Shown one piece after another: positions 1-8,288 of a stretch of DNA of 64,000 nucleotides (its first letter is position 1; every line of letters starts with the position of its first letter). The notes under the pieces are model-generated. The model saw nothing but the letters and a program-made list of their open reading frames with translations, was not told where the DNA came from and did no database searches. A program made the position numbers and the translations under genes. Source of the DNA: Melioribacter sp051488665 (GTDB lineage Bacteria > Bacteroidota > Ignavibacteria > Ignavibacteriales > Melioribacteraceae); NCBI RefSeq assembly GCF_051488665.1, contig NZ_JBPSEG010000006.1, forward strand, positions 1 through 64,000, in the 5' to 3' direction.

Positions 1-52
1 ATTCGGTTTATTTGAGGGAAAGACTTTGATATTAATATCAGGAGGCGACAAA

Positions 53-676
53 ATGTTACGGTATTTAATTATATTAATTCTCTTTTGCGGTACGGACAAT
101 TACTTTCAGACAATTCACGAAATACCTTTCGGAAGCCGTAACAATTTAATAGAACTGGAAATTGTAAACGGCACGGAAGTGAATTTAAGCGGCATATATC
201 TTGAAATCAAAAGCAAACCCGACTGGCTGGAAATAGTGTCCGTTGATGACAAAATCGACGAAATCAAACGGGGAGGACAAAAAACGGCGGAAATTATTTT
301 TTCCGTTGACAAAAATGCCGAATTAGACAAAGAAGAATCGATGACTATCGAAATTCGTAATCAATACGGAGTGATTGAAGAAAAAGAGATAAAGATTAAA
401 GCGGCGCCTCCGAAGGAATATCTGCTCGAGCAAAACTATCCCAACCCGTTTAATCCCGTAACTAAAATCGGATATCAGATTCCTTCGGAAGGAAAAATAA
501 CACTGATAATTTACGATATTCTCGGCAGAGCAGTAAAAGTCTTGTTCGAAGGCGTGCGCAAACCCGGCTATTACGTAGCCGAATTTAACGGCGCTAATTT
601 ATCCAGTGGCGTTTATATTTGCAGTTTGAAAGGAAACGGCATCAGAATCGACAGAAAAATGCTCCTTCTGAAATAA
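53..676 (+). CDS. T9SS-secreted protein with type A C-terminal sorting domain
   Basis: A small exported cargo protein of about 207 residues. The N-terminus is a hydrophobic signal segment, the middle (roughly residues 25-125) is beta-rich with no recognised catalytic motif, and the last 80 or so residues form a type IX sorting domain: the 'NYPNPFNPVTKI' motif, then a beta-sandwich ending in 'SSGVY' and a basic tail. In the T9SS this domain directs passage through the outer-membrane translocon, after which it is normally cleaved. I chose the ATG at 53 because a strong AGGAGG lies at 40-45; an in-frame TTG at 26 precedes it without a ribosome site. The function of the passenger part is unknown. 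SprA, the plug protein and PorX are all encoded further along this window. Confidence 0.85.
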   Translation: MLRYLIILILFCGTDNYFQTIHEIPFGSRNNLIELEIVNGTEVNLSGIYLEIKSKPDWLEIVSVDDKIDEIKRGGQKTAEIIFSVDKNAELDKEESMTIEIRNQYGVIEEKEIKIKAAPPKEYLLEQNYPNPFNPVTKIGYQIPSEGKITLIIYDILGRAVKVLFEGVRKPGYYVAEFNGANLSSGVYICSLKGNGIRIDRKMLLLK

Positions 677-701
677 GTTTTAATAATAAAAGGCGTTCAA
701 A

Positions 702-1088
702 ATGAAAAAGAACTTAGTTTTCATACTTATTTGCTTTTTAACGATTAATAATATTTACGGTCGTCTTCAGGACAAAAATAAAATCCTGACCGATATTAAT
801 AGCCCGGTCGATTCCGTAAGAATTAAAGCGGTCGGTATTGTTATTGAACATAATATTAAAGAAGCGCTGCCCGTTCTGGAAAATGATTTCGAGAAACAGG
901 ACATTTCAATCATGCCGTTATATCTGGAAGCACTGAAACGTCTCGGCTCCGCACGCCTGGAAGAAAAACTCAATATATACATCGATAAAATCGGATCTCA
1001 ATCGTCCGCCAAAGGGGAAATATTGGACGCTTCCGTAAGATCAAAAATTCAGTCCGGTTTTATTAATAAAATAGGGATTGGGGATTAG
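702..1088 (+). CDS. Small exported protein, HEAT-like, unknown function
   Basis: A 128-residue protein beginning with a signal peptide (two lysines, then a hydrophobic stretch ending near residue 20). The mature part is helical; phrases such as 'DSVRIKAVGIVIEH' and 'EALPVLENDF' resemble HEAT-type helical repeats, but this is only a likeness. It follows the T9SS cargo gene by 25 bases and is probably cotranscribed with it. The stop codon lies inside a TAGGGAT-type heptamer repeat, so the last few residues (IGIGD) may come from repeat insertion or decay rather than from an ancestral C-terminus. No function can be assigned. Confidence 0.65.
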   Translation: MKKNLVFILICFLTINNIYGRLQDKNKILTDINSPVDSVRIKAVGIVIEHNIKEALPVLENDFEKQDISIMPLYLEALKRLGSARLEEKLNIYIDKIGSQSSAKGEILDASVRSKIQSGFINKIGIGD

Positions 1089-1092
1089 TGGC
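1072..1092 (+). repeat. Degenerate heptamer repeat TAGGGAT at a gene end
   Basis: Three heptamer units, TAGGGAT, TGGGGAT and TAGTGGC, run in register across the stop codon at 1086-1088. The same heptamer, in seven degenerate units, occurs at 22562-22610 at the stop codon of an unrelated gene. This is read directly from the sequence; what the repeat does is unknown. Confidence 0.55.
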
Positions 1093-1158
1093 CGGAAGCC
1101 GTAATGAATACTGAATATTACATTGAAAACATTTGTTAATCGAAGCGCGTGTTGCAGC

Positions 1159-3084
1159 TTACCAGTCGTCGGTTCTGAAAGGCGAGGCGGGAAGACCCTC
1201 TTTGTTGTAAAGATTAGCGCCTTCGGGATTATCCGCCCACGCATATCGAACGGCGACCGGATTTTTAATCTCATCGCTCCAAACAATTACTTTATTGTCT
1301 TTAATTTCCGCATTAGCCCATACGAATTTTTTGTCGGCGCCTGCAATGGCAAAATGTTTTAATTGATTTCCTTTGCAAACTAGACCTCCGCCCGTATGCG
1401 AAAAATCGATAATTATTTTGTTCCCTTCGATTCGTATCGATTTATATACCGGTCCGGAAAAAACCAGTTCTTCGTCATAAGCAATTTTCATTGCCGCCAA
1501 CGCAAGTCTTTTGCCAGCGTCTTTTTTGTTTAGTGGATGTATATCGTTCCATTCGCCGATATCGATTGTTACAGCCATTCCTGTATTCGGCAAATCGAGA
1601 GCTTTTGTTTGAGCTTCCCTCAAAAGAGCCCAATTGCTGTTCGAAGGCTCCGAATCGGGTTCCATAAAATTTGCCAGTTGAACGAATAGGAACGGGAAAT
1701 CACCCTGATGCCAGTTGTTTCGCCAGTCCTTTATTAAAGCAGGGAAAAGACGCCTGTATTCAACCGGTCTGTCCGCATTCGATTCGCCCTGATACCAAAC
1801 GACGCCTTTGATTTTATAATTGAAAAGCGGGGCTAACATTGCATTAAAAAGTCCGCCTGGTTTCCATCGGATAAAAGTCTGACTTTCGAGCGGAGGCATT
1901 ACTGCTCCGGTTTTATATTTCCAGTATCCCTTCAGGTCGATTGTCGTGTCTTTTAAAAAGAGTTCGTACTGTTTGTCGGGCACGAACCCTCCATTGCCGA
2001 TATTGCTTATCACTCTAACGGTAATCAGGTTTTTGCCGGGCTTAAGAACGCCTTCTGGTATTCGATATCTCCTCGGCGGATATTGGTAACTGACAGAGCC
2101 TGCGAATTTACCGTTTATAAAAACCGAATCGGCGTCCACAATTCTGCCGAGTATAAGAAGTCCCGAACTTTTATCGGCGGATTCAGGTATCTCGATTTCT
2201 TTTCGAAACCATACCGCTCCGTTCGTTCCTTCGAGCGGGGTATTTGTCCAATATCCCGGAATTGCAATCGAATCCCAGCCGGCAGTATTCAAAGCGGTCG
2301 AATACCATGGCGTATCGGGATTTTTATATCCCTCGTCTTTGCGCCTGAGGGCAGTAAACCAATTATTAATTCTTACGCTGTCGCTTTTTCTGATTTTTTC
2401 GATTAAACTATAATCCTTGAACTTTTGGAGCTCTTCGTAATAATGCGGAAATTCTTTTAAAGCTTCTTCGCTCATCCAGGCTTCGGCAGGCGAACCGCCC
2501 AAACTCGTATTTATCAGTCCGATCGGAATTTTATATTTATCGTATAACTCTCTTGCAAAAAAATAACCGACGGCGGTAAAGTCGAGAACGGTTTGAGGAT
2601 TCGCTTCAGTCCATTTAGCGTCCGAAAAATCTTCCTTCCTTTCGGTAAAACAATATTCGCGCGGTACGTAAAACTGTCGTATGTATTTATTGCTTGAGTT
2701 TGCAATTATATCCTTATAAACGGGTTCGACCCTGCGCATCGGCAGTTCCATGTTCGACTGACCCGAACAGACCCAAACGTCGCCGATTAAAATATCTTTT
2801 ATGGTAATTTTATTGGAAGCCGAGATTTCCATTTTATAGGGTCCGCCGGCATTTTGAGGAGGAATCATTATCTGCCATTTGCCTTTATCGGAAGCCGCGA
2901 CGCTATAAGCGGAATCGATAAATTTGATTTCGACTTTTTCGCCTGGCGAAGCCCATCCCCATATTTTAATAGGAACTTCGCGTTGCAATACCATTCCGTC
3001 GCTTATCAATTTGGGAAGACGAACCTGCGCATACAGAACAGTCGCAAGCAAAAGTAGAATGATTGTCGATTGAAACTTTTTCAT
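1159..3084 (-). CDS. Sialate O-acetylesterase (SGNH/GDSL family), exported
   Basis: A 641-residue carbohydrate esterase that removes O-acetyl groups from sialic acids or related sugars outside the cytoplasm. A signal peptide covers residues 1-20, followed by the N-terminal beta domain typical of the family ('LISDGMVLQ', about 27-34). The nucleophile block SGQSNMELPM has Ser at about 110, block III is 'WYQGESNADRP', and the Asp-x-His pair of the triad is D514/H516 in 'NDIHPLNKK'. Between the two halves of the esterase fold lies a jelly-roll insert like the sugar-binding domain of GH2 enzymes (about residues 270-370), common in bacterial homologues. A GGGGGG ribosome site precedes the ATG. It ends a minus-strand run after PAP2, DUF190 and crcB. 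Xylan or other acetyl-esterase activity is possible. Confidence 0.88.
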   Translation of the reverse strand: MKKFQSTIILLLLATVLYAQVRLPKLISDGMVLQREVPIKIWGWASPGEKVEIKFIDSAYSVAASDKGKWQIMIPPQNAGGPYKMEISASNKITIKDILIGDVWVCSGQSNMELPMRRVEPVYKDIIANSSNKYIRQFYVPREYCFTERKEDFSDAKWTEANPQTVLDFTAVGYFFARELYDKYKIPIGLINTSLGGSPAEAWMSEEALKEFPHYYEELQKFKDYSLIEKIRKSDSVRINNWFTALRRKDEGYKNPDTPWYSTALNTAGWDSIAIPGYWTNTPLEGTNGAVWFRKEIEIPESADKSSGLLILGRIVDADSVFINGKFAGSVSYQYPPRRYRIPEGVLKPGKNLITVRVISNIGNGGFVPDKQYELFLKDTTIDLKGYWKYKTGAVMPPLESQTFIRWKPGGLFNAMLAPLFNYKIKGVVWYQGESNADRPVEYRRLFPALIKDWRNNWHQGDFPFLFVQLANFMEPDSEPSNSNWALLREAQTKALDLPNTGMAVTIDIGEWNDIHPLNKKDAGKRLALAAMKIAYDEELVFSGPVYKSIRIEGNKIIIDFSHTGGGLVCKGNQLKHFAIAGADKKFVWANAEIKDNKVIVWSDEIKNPVAVRYAWADNPEGANLYNKEGLPASPFRTDDW

Positions 3085-3099
3085 AATTATCCCCCCGAT

Positions 3100-3891
3100 T
3101 TAAAAATTAATTTTTACATATATCCAGTTGAACTCACCGCCCCGCATAAAACCGATTTGTTCGCTTGAATCGTTTCGAGCGTGTTTGCCGTAGACCCATC
3201 TGGCTGTTAAATAACCGATTGCCGCCCCGAGCAGTACATCGGAAGTCCAGTGATTGTCGTGATAGACTCGCGAAACTGCCGTCAAAACAGCCGGAAGATA
3301 GAAAAGAGCTTTCAGATAATCGGAATCCGTATTGTTTGCAAGAACGGTCGACAAACCGAAAGCAAGCGTGGCATGACCGGACGGCAAAGAATGATAGTCG
3401 TCGTCAAAAAGGGTAAAAGGTTTATAGAAAGAAGAACCTTTATCCGTAAAAGGGCGAGCGCGTCCCGCAGCTGCTTTAATAAAACCCGTAACCATGCCCG
3501 AATAGAGCATCGTTTGCATAATTTCAAACCCGATTTTAGAATAAGTTTTATTGCCTGACAGATTTCCGTACAAACCGGTCAAAAGAGCTATGGCGGGAGC
3601 CGTATAAAGATCGCCCCAGGCTTTCCCGAATTTCATCGGAAAAGAAGAATAGTACCGCCGGTCTTTCATTACGGCGTCTCTTACGGGTTGGTCCGCTTGC
3701 ATGGCAAGAAAGGCTCCGGCGCTTATTATGCCGAGCGTGATAAAATCATTCCTGTCGGCTTCGAGCGGTATCTTAACAAATTCGATTGTCTCTTTTCCGA
3801 ATTGATTGAGGTTATAACGGTTTTCTGTCTGGGCAAAAAGAAGATTGAAAGAAAAAAATAGAAAGAAGGACGACTGAAAGATTAACTTCAT
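3100..3891 (-). CDS. PAP2-family phosphatase
   Basis: A 263-residue member of the type 2 phosphatidic acid phosphatase family. All three signature motifs are visible: KAAAGRARP (K-x6-RP), LPSGH, and SRVYHDNHWTSD (SR-x5-H-x3-D). An N-terminal signal-like segment ends near 'LLFAQ', and hydrophobic segments surround the catalytic motifs. These enzymes remove phosphate from lipid phosphates or diphosphates, for example undecaprenyl pyrophosphate or lipid A, on the periplasmic side; the substrate cannot be told from the sequence. The start overlaps the stop of the DUF190 gene by 4 bases, so the two are translationally coupled. Confidence 0.88.
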   Translation of the reverse strand: MKLIFQSSFFLFFSFNLLFAQTENRYNLNQFGKETIEFVKIPLEADRNDFITLGIISAGAFLAMQADQPVRDAVMKDRRYYSSFPMKFGKAWGDLYTAPAIALLTGLYGNLSGNKTYSKIGFEIMQTMLYSGMVTGFIKAAAGRARPFTDKGSSFYKPFTLFDDDYHSLPSGHATLAFGLSTVLANNTDSDYLKALFYLPAVLTAVSRVYHDNHWTSDVLLGAAIGYLTARWVYGKHARNDSSEQIGFMRGGEFNWIYVKINF

Positions 3892-4235
3892 TTGTTTGCC
3901 GTGTATTTAATTATTTCAGCGCGTTCGAGCGTAATCAACCCGCCCGAATTCGATTCTTCGAAGATTTTTTCGACCGTGGGAATAAACTTTTCGATTTTCT
4001 CGGCTTCGTCCACAATTTCGATAACCAGCGGCAAGTCTTCCGAGAGGCGCAAAAATTTTGCGGTGTGAATTCTGCTAGTTCCGCCATAACCCATAATTCC
4101 TTTATAAACCGTCGCGCCGGCTAAATTCGATTTGCGGGCTTCCGTCACAATCTTTTCATATACGGTTACCGTCCCGCATTTGTCGGACTCGCCTACAAAA
4201 ATCCTGAGCAATTTGGCTTCGCCTGATATCCTCAT
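3888..4235 (-). CDS. DUF190 family protein (CrcB partner)
   Basis: A 115-residue cytoplasmic protein of the DUF190 family, which has a ferredoxin-like fold resembling PII proteins. Visible family features are 'RIFVGESDKCG' near the start, 'LAGATVYKGIMGYG' in the middle and 'LPLVIEIVDE'. Family members are frequently encoded beside crcB and are thought to modulate fluoride export or another channel; that role is inferred. It sits 3 bases after crcB and overlaps the following PAP2 gene by 4 bases. Confidence 0.88.
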   Translation of the reverse strand: MRISGEAKLLRIFVGESDKCGTVTVYEKIVTEARKSNLAGATVYKGIMGYGGTSRIHTAKFLRLSEDLPLVIEIVDEAEKIEKFIPTVEKIFEESNSGGLITLERAEIIKYTANK

Positions 4236-4238
4236 AAT

Positions 4239-4607
4239 TTACCTCGTTATAATATATGCCGTGTAAACGCCGGCGAGCGATACAGCAACGTTAAGCAATA
4301 TATTCAGTCCGCCGAGAAGGAATTGCGATTCTTTTAAAAGATTGAGAGTTTCCAGCGAAAATGTTGAAAACGTAGTAAATCCGCCGCAGAATCCCACTCC
4401 GAGCAATAACTTCATATTCGAAGATATCAATTCTCGTTCGTCAAATCCGTAAATCAATAATCCGAGAAAGAAACTGCCCAGAAAATTTACCGCCAGAGTT
4501 CCGACGGGAAATAAAACGGGAAATATTCTGTAAAATAGAGCCGATACGTAATAGCGGAGACTCCCTCCGAAACCGGCGCCGATAAAAACTATAAAAAATT
4601 TTGCCAT
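4239..4607 (-). CDS. crcB: Fluoride ion channel CrcB/Fluc
   Basis: A 122-residue, four-helix membrane protein of the Fluc family, which forms dual-topology dimers and lets fluoride leave the cytoplasm. Family features are 'GGSLRYY' in helix 1, the conserved Asn in 'LAVNFLGSFFLG' and the pore track 'GGFTTFSTFS'. It is the first gene of the run crcB-DUF190-PAP2-esterase. I looked for a crcB-type fluoride riboswitch in the roughly 90 bases upstream and saw none, so induction by fluoride is not supported here. Only one crcB copy is visible, consistent with a homodimer. Confidence 0.93.
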   Translation of the reverse strand: MAKFFIVFIGAGFGGSLRYYVSALFYRIFPVLFPVGTLAVNFLGSFFLGLLIYGFDERELISSNMKLLLGVGFCGGFTTFSTFSLETLNLLKESQFLLGGLNILLNVAVSLAGVYTAYIITR

Positions 4608-4695
4608 CGTCTAACTTTTTGTGTCTGTTACGAGTCTAAAGCCGTGTAATTCAGAAATACTTCCAAAAAATATAAAATAATAGGGAGATGCAAAA

Positions 4696-5595
4696 ATGAG
4701 ACTGATTACGAAATCAATTACAATCCTGGGTCTGCTGCTCGTATCGTTCGGTTATTTAAATGCTCAGAATATAATTGCCGAAAAAACATTCGATGTTTCA
4801 GCCGGAGAGAGCCTTTACGTGGAAGCTTCCGGCAGCGACGTAAAAGTTTCCGCATGGGATAAAAACAGCGTCGAAGTAAAAGTCAAAGGGAGTAAAAAAA
4901 CGGCTTCGAAAGTAAAAGTTGATATCGACAGAATTGAAGACGGTGTAAAAGTGACAGTAAAGAAAAAACGGAGCGGATTTTTCGACTGGTTCGGCGGCGC
5001 GGGAGGCTCTTTGGTTGAAGTTAAAGTACCGTCCGATTTCAAACTGGAAATCGAAACTTCCGGCGGCGACATAGCCCTCTATTCGATTAAAGGAGAAAAA
5101 AGGCTGGAAACATCGGGCGGCGACATTAAACTTTCGAATACGAAAGGCGCTCTTAACGCGGAAACCTCAGGCGGCGATATTGTAATCGATAATCATTACG
5201 GCGACGTTTCGGCTTCAACTTCAGGCGGCGACATTACGGTAAAGTCGATTAAAGGAAATGTCGAAGTGTCGACTTCGGGAGGAGATATCAGAGTCCGTTC
5301 GAACGACGGTCAAGTCAATGCCGAAACTTCCGGCGGCGATATTATGGTTGACCTGGACGGAAAATTCAAAGGGATTAACGCCTCGACTTCGGGCGGAGAC
5401 ATTATAATAAATCTGCCTTCCGGTATCGACGCTGACGTTCTGCTGGAAACATGGGGAGGCGATATCGACTGCGACTATCCGAACGCAAAGGAGATGTCCG
5501 TTAAAAGAGGAAAATACGAAGCGCGGTTTAATAACGGCGGCGTCAAATTGTACGCTTCGACTTCAGGAGGCGACATAAAAGTAAGAGAAAGATAA
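4696..5595 (+). CDS. DUF4097 beta-strand repeat protein, exported
   Basis: A 299-residue exported protein with a signal peptide (residues 1-23, ending 'YLNAQ') and a DUF4097-type beta-helix body. From about residue 115 to the end the motif (E/S)TSGGDI recurs nine times, one copy reading ETWGGDI, at intervals of roughly 18-24 residues. This periodicity fits one turn per repeat of a right-handed beta-helix with the Ser-Gly-Gly-Asp at a corner. Such proteins are called putative adhesins, but no activity is established. A ribosome site (GGGAG) precedes the ATG, and a strong terminator follows about 30 bases after the stop, so this is a single-gene unit. Confidence 0.85.
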   Translation: MRLITKSITILGLLLVSFGYLNAQNIIAEKTFDVSAGESLYVEASGSDVKVSAWDKNSVEVKVKGSKKTASKVKVDIDRIEDGVKVTVKKKRSGFFDWFGGAGGSLVEVKVPSDFKLEIETSGGDIALYSIKGEKRLETSGGDIKLSNTKGALNAETSGGDIVIDNHYGDVSASTSGGDITVKSIKGNVEVSTSGGDIRVRSNDGQVNAETSGGDIMVDLDGKFKGINASTSGGDIIINLPSGIDADVLLETWGGDIDCDYPNAKEMSVKRGKYEARFNNGGVKLYASTSGGDIKVRER

Positions 5596-5625
5596 TCTTT
5601 TTTTCATAACGAATTTAATGGATTC

Positions 5626-5654
5626 ATTCCCGCCTTCGAGCGGGAATTTTTTTT
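5626..5654 (+). terminator. Rho-independent terminator after the DUF4097 gene
   Basis: A perfect 8-bp stem, ATTCCCGC paired with GCGGGAAT, encloses the loop CTTCGA and is followed by an unbroken T-run. It ends the transcript of the DUF4097 gene. Confidence 0.9.
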
Positions 5655-5697
5655 ACTCCAAGAACTTCTTGTATGATATCCGATCGGTTGGCAAAAT

Positions 5698-5724
5698 TGT
5701 TACGCGTATACGGAAAATGTTACG
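5698..5724 (+). repeat. Direct repeat TGTTACG spaced by 20 bp
   Basis: TGTTACG occurs at 5698-5704 and again at 5718-5724, about two helical turns apart, both preceded by A-rich DNA and followed by G/C-rich bases. The perfect palindrome CGTATACG (5705-5712) lies between them. The site is about 60 bases upstream of the candidate promoter for the envelope operon and could be an operator; this is inference. Confidence 0.3.
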
Positions 5725-5762
5725 GCGCTTAAATAAAGATAACTCATTTACCGCGCGGTCGA

Positions 5763-5793
5763 TTGTAAAAGTTTGCATTTTTATATAGTTTTA
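5763..5793 (+). promoter_or_regulatory. Candidate promoter of the plug/LptD operon
   Basis: TTG at 5763-5765, a 20-base spacer and TAGTTTTA at 5786-5793 resemble the Bacteroidota pattern TTTG-N19-TAnnTTTG, missing the last G. Transcription would start near 5800, a little before the ATG at 5828. Confidence 0.35.
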
Positions 5794-5827
5794 ATTTCGC
5801 ATAAAAAAATATTCGGGAAAAAATAAA

Positions 5828-6067
5828 ATGAAACTCGACTGGTCAGATTTTACGGGTAAAGTTCTCAATATCACAATGAACGAAAATTACGGAGTAGTTT
5901 ATGGCAAAGAGAACTCCGACCACCCGGCATTTTACGAGATTGTATTCAAGACCGGAAAACTTGTAGGAGCATACGACGACGGACTTTTGCTCGAAGCAAA
6001 AAGAGAAGATAAAACATTCAATATTTTCGTACCATTCAGCTCGATAAAATGCGTCGAAATATTCTGA
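5828..6067 (+). CDS. Conserved-looking small protein of unknown function upstream of the T9SS plug gene
   Basis: A 79-residue soluble protein with no signal peptide. Its sequence alternates hydrophobic and polar residues ('VLNITMNENYGVVYG', 'FYEIVFKTGKLVGAYDDGLLLEA', 'FNIFVPFSSIKCVEIF'), which suggests a compact all-beta fold, perhaps a small barrel of the Sm/SH3 sort. I recognise no family. The next gene, the T9SS plug protein, starts inside its last 19 bases, so translation is coupled. The coupling argues that this is a real gene, but no job can be assigned. It differs from the plug protein in lacking an export signal, so it would act in the cytoplasm. Confidence 0.7.
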   Translation: MKLDWSDFTGKVLNITMNENYGVVYGKENSDHPAFYEIVFKTGKLVGAYDDGLLLEAKREDKTFNIFVPFSSIKCVEIF

Positions 6068-7269
6068 TATTTTTTCTTTTGCTCTGCGGCGTAATTGACG
6101 CCGCTTATTTCGATATCAAAAGTCTGAAGGTCTATTCTACCGGAGACGAAACTTCTTTTCCGTTAATCGACGCAAAAGCCGAACCGAAACAGACTATCAC
6201 AATTGAATTCGACGTCGATTCGGATTCCGCTCCGAATTTGAATATTATATTCCGTTTTTGCGATAAAAACTGGAAGCCTTACGAAGACGCATTTCTTTTG
6301 AATCAGAGGTACAATACCGAATATTATCTCAATTTTCAGAGACTGCCGCTTCACATCGAAGGAGCGCGATATCATTATGCGGGAGTTTTCCCGAATAAGA
6401 ACGTTACTTTTCCGTTTTCGGGCAAGTGGAAATTCTATATTGTCGATTCCTACGATCCTGCTATCGTATTTGCCGAGGGGAATTTTTATGTGGTTTATCC
6501 GGAAATTAAGCCGATAACGGTTTTGCATAAAGAACGGTTTCAGGGCAACGAACCCGATATTCCCGCTCTTGCCAGAACAATTTCGATCAATACCGAATTC
6601 AGAATTCCCGATTCGCTCTACCCGTCGGAAATATTGGGAGTCGAAATAATTGAAAACAGGAAGATCGGCTATCCCGTTATAATCGATCCGGCGCATACGG
6701 ACGACGAGCGTTTTTACGAATGGAACGGCAACGACGAATTCAAATTTATTGCAAGAAATATTCGACCGGGAAACGAATACCGTCAAACGGATTTGAGGGA
6801 TTATAACATTTATAACGCTAAAGAAGTCTATGCTCAATTCGACGGAATTGAAACTTCCGACTTTTTTCATAAAAGAAAAAAAGATTTAAATGGCGGTTCT
6901 ATACTTACAAATTATAAAAGCGATTACGCGGAGTATCTTTATGTTACTTTCAGAATCAGACCGCCGGAAGATATTCAAGCGCCCGTTTATCTTACCGGAG
7001 CGTTCAACAATTGGCGCATTCTTCCCGATTACGAAATGTATGACGATAACGGGCTTCTCTATTTGACTCTGGAACTCAAACGCGGAATTTACGATTACCA
7101 GTACGTAACAGCGTACGATATAACTCAACCCGACTGGTATATTCTCGAAGGAAATTTTTGGGAAACTGTTAACGAATATCATATCTTCATTTATTATAAA
7201 AGTCAGGAATACGGATCTTATCACAAAATAATCGGTTATAACAAAATAATTTCGGTGAATTATGAATAA
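6049..7269 (+). CDS. Type IX secretion system plug protein (DUF5103 family)
   Basis: A 406-residue exported protein with a signal peptide (residues 1-18). The N-terminal two thirds match the DUF5103/T9SS plug family: 'IDAKAEPKQTITIEFDVDSD', 'FRFCDKNWKPYED', 'HYAGVFPNKNVTFPFSGKWK'. The C-terminal 100 residues resemble a CBM48/early-set immunoglobulin fold ('PVYLTGAFNNW', then 'RGIYDYQYVTAYD'). In Bacteroidota the plug protein closes the periplasmic side of the SprA channel when no substrate is engaged. It starts inside the 79-aa gene and its end overlaps the next gene by 8 bases. sprA itself lies about 15 kb downstream. The family call is firm; the plug role is transferred from work on other species. 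Confidence 0.85.
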   Translation: MRRNILIFFLLLCGVIDAAYFDIKSLKVYSTGDETSFPLIDAKAEPKQTITIEFDVDSDSAPNLNIIFRFCDKNWKPYEDAFLLNQRYNTEYYLNFQRLPLHIEGARYHYAGVFPNKNVTFPFSGKWKFYIVDSYDPAIVFAEGNFYVVYPEIKPITVLHKERFQGNEPDIPALARTISINTEFRIPDSLYPSEILGVEIIENRKIGYPVIIDPAHTDDERFYEWNGNDEFKFIARNIRPGNEYRQTDLRDYNIYNAKEVYAQFDGIETSDFFHKRKKDLNGGSILTNYKSDYAEYLYVTFRIRPPEDIQAPVYLTGAFNNWRILPDYEMYDDNGLLYLTLELKRGIYDYQYVTAYDITQPDWYILEGNFWETVNEYHIFIYYKSQEYGSYHKIIGYNKIISVNYE

Positions 7270-8269
7270 ACTAAAAATAGGCGTAATCGGTACGGGACAT
7301 CTCGGAAGAATTCACGTTAAATTGCTGAAAGAACTTGATAACGTGGAATTGTGCGGAGTTTACGACAAAGACTTCGAAAAATCGAAAAACGTTTCGGAAG
7401 AATTCGGCGTAAAGCAATATCAGGATATGGACAAATTGATGAACGATTCGGAAGCCGTGGTAATCGTAGCGACAACCAGCGCTCATTATGAACTGGTTAA
7501 AAAAGCATTCGGGTACGGAAAACACGTTTTTGTCGAAAAGCCGATTACGGCGCACATCTCCGAAGCCGAAGAATTGGTGGCGATTTCAGAAGAAAAAAAT
7601 CTCAAATTGCAGGTGGGACATATCGAGCGTTTCAATCCCGCGCTCGTCTCGCTCGAAAAATACGAACTCAATCCGATGTTCATTCAGTCCGACCGTCTGG
7701 CGCAGTTCAATCCTCGGGGAACCGACGTGGCGGTTATTCTCGATTTAATGATTCACGATATCGACATTATATTAAGTTTGGTTAAAAGCGAAATTAAAGA
7801 TATTCGCGCAAGCGGCATTTCGGTAGTATCGAATAATATCGACATTGCAAACGCAAGAATCGAATTCGAAAATTTTGCTGTTGCAAATGTTACAGCCAGC
7901 AGAATTTCTCAAAAGAGGATGCGCAAAATGAGAATGTTTCAGCAGGACACCTATTTCTCGGTCGATTTTATAGAAGGCTCTTCCGAAATTATCCGTTTAA
8001 TGCCGCAAGGCGTTTTGCCGGAATCGGGCGCTTTCCCGATCGGTCAAATAGGAATCGAAGATAAAAAAAGAACCGTCGTTATAGAACGTCCGGACAGCGT
8101 TAATATTAATCCTCTGCAGTACGAACTGAAATTGTTTGCCGAATCCGTTTTAAATGATACCGTTCCTCCGGTTACGGGTTACGACGGTTTAAAAGCGCTG
8201 CGCGTTGCCGAACAAATAATCAGAAAAATTGAAGAGTCGATTTCGAGAGCAAGATTCAATAATTTATGA
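7262..8269 (+). CDS. Gfo/Idh/MocA family NAD(P)-dependent oxidoreductase
   Basis: A 335-residue dehydrogenase. The N-terminal Rossmann fold has GTGHLGRIH at about residues 10-18, followed by the family hallmark 'VFVEKPIT' whose lysine takes part in catalysis. The C-terminal half is the alpha/beta substrate domain ('DLMIHDIDIIL'). The family oxidises sugars or nucleotide sugars; the position beside lptD suggests a step in lipopolysaccharide sugar metabolism, such as UDP-GlcNAc 3-dehydrogenase for 3-amino lipid A, but the partner aminotransferase is not in view and the substrate is unproven. It overlaps the plug gene by 8 bases. Confidence 0.85.
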   Translation: MNKLKIGVIGTGHLGRIHVKLLKELDNVELCGVYDKDFEKSKNVSEEFGVKQYQDMDKLMNDSEAVVIVATTSAHYELVKKAFGYGKHVFVEKPITAHISEAEELVAISEEKNLKLQVGHIERFNPALVSLEKYELNPMFIQSDRLAQFNPRGTDVAVILDLMIHDIDIILSLVKSEIKDIRASGISVVSNNIDIANARIEFENFAVANVTASRISQKRMRKMRMFQQDTYFSVDFIEGSSEIIRLMPQGVLPESGAFPIGQIGIEDKKRTVVIERPDSVNINPLQYELKLFAESVLNDTVPPVTGYDGLKALRVAEQIIRKIEESISRARFNNL

Positions 8270-8288
8270 TACGTATTTGAAAAACGGA

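Noticed and set aside
1..52. End of another gene before the T9SS cargo gene
   Set aside because: Frame 1 has a stop at 13-15 that could end an upstream gene, but four codons are too few to identify it.
4608..4695. Possible fluoride riboswitch upstream of crcB
   Set aside because: I looked for the conserved crcB-motif bases on the minus strand and did not find them.
6163..6870. A 235-codon open frame on the minus strand
   Set aside because: It lies wholly inside the plug gene in the opposite frame, has no ribosome site and an odd composition rich in Phe, Ile, Val and Arg. The plug gene explains the region.
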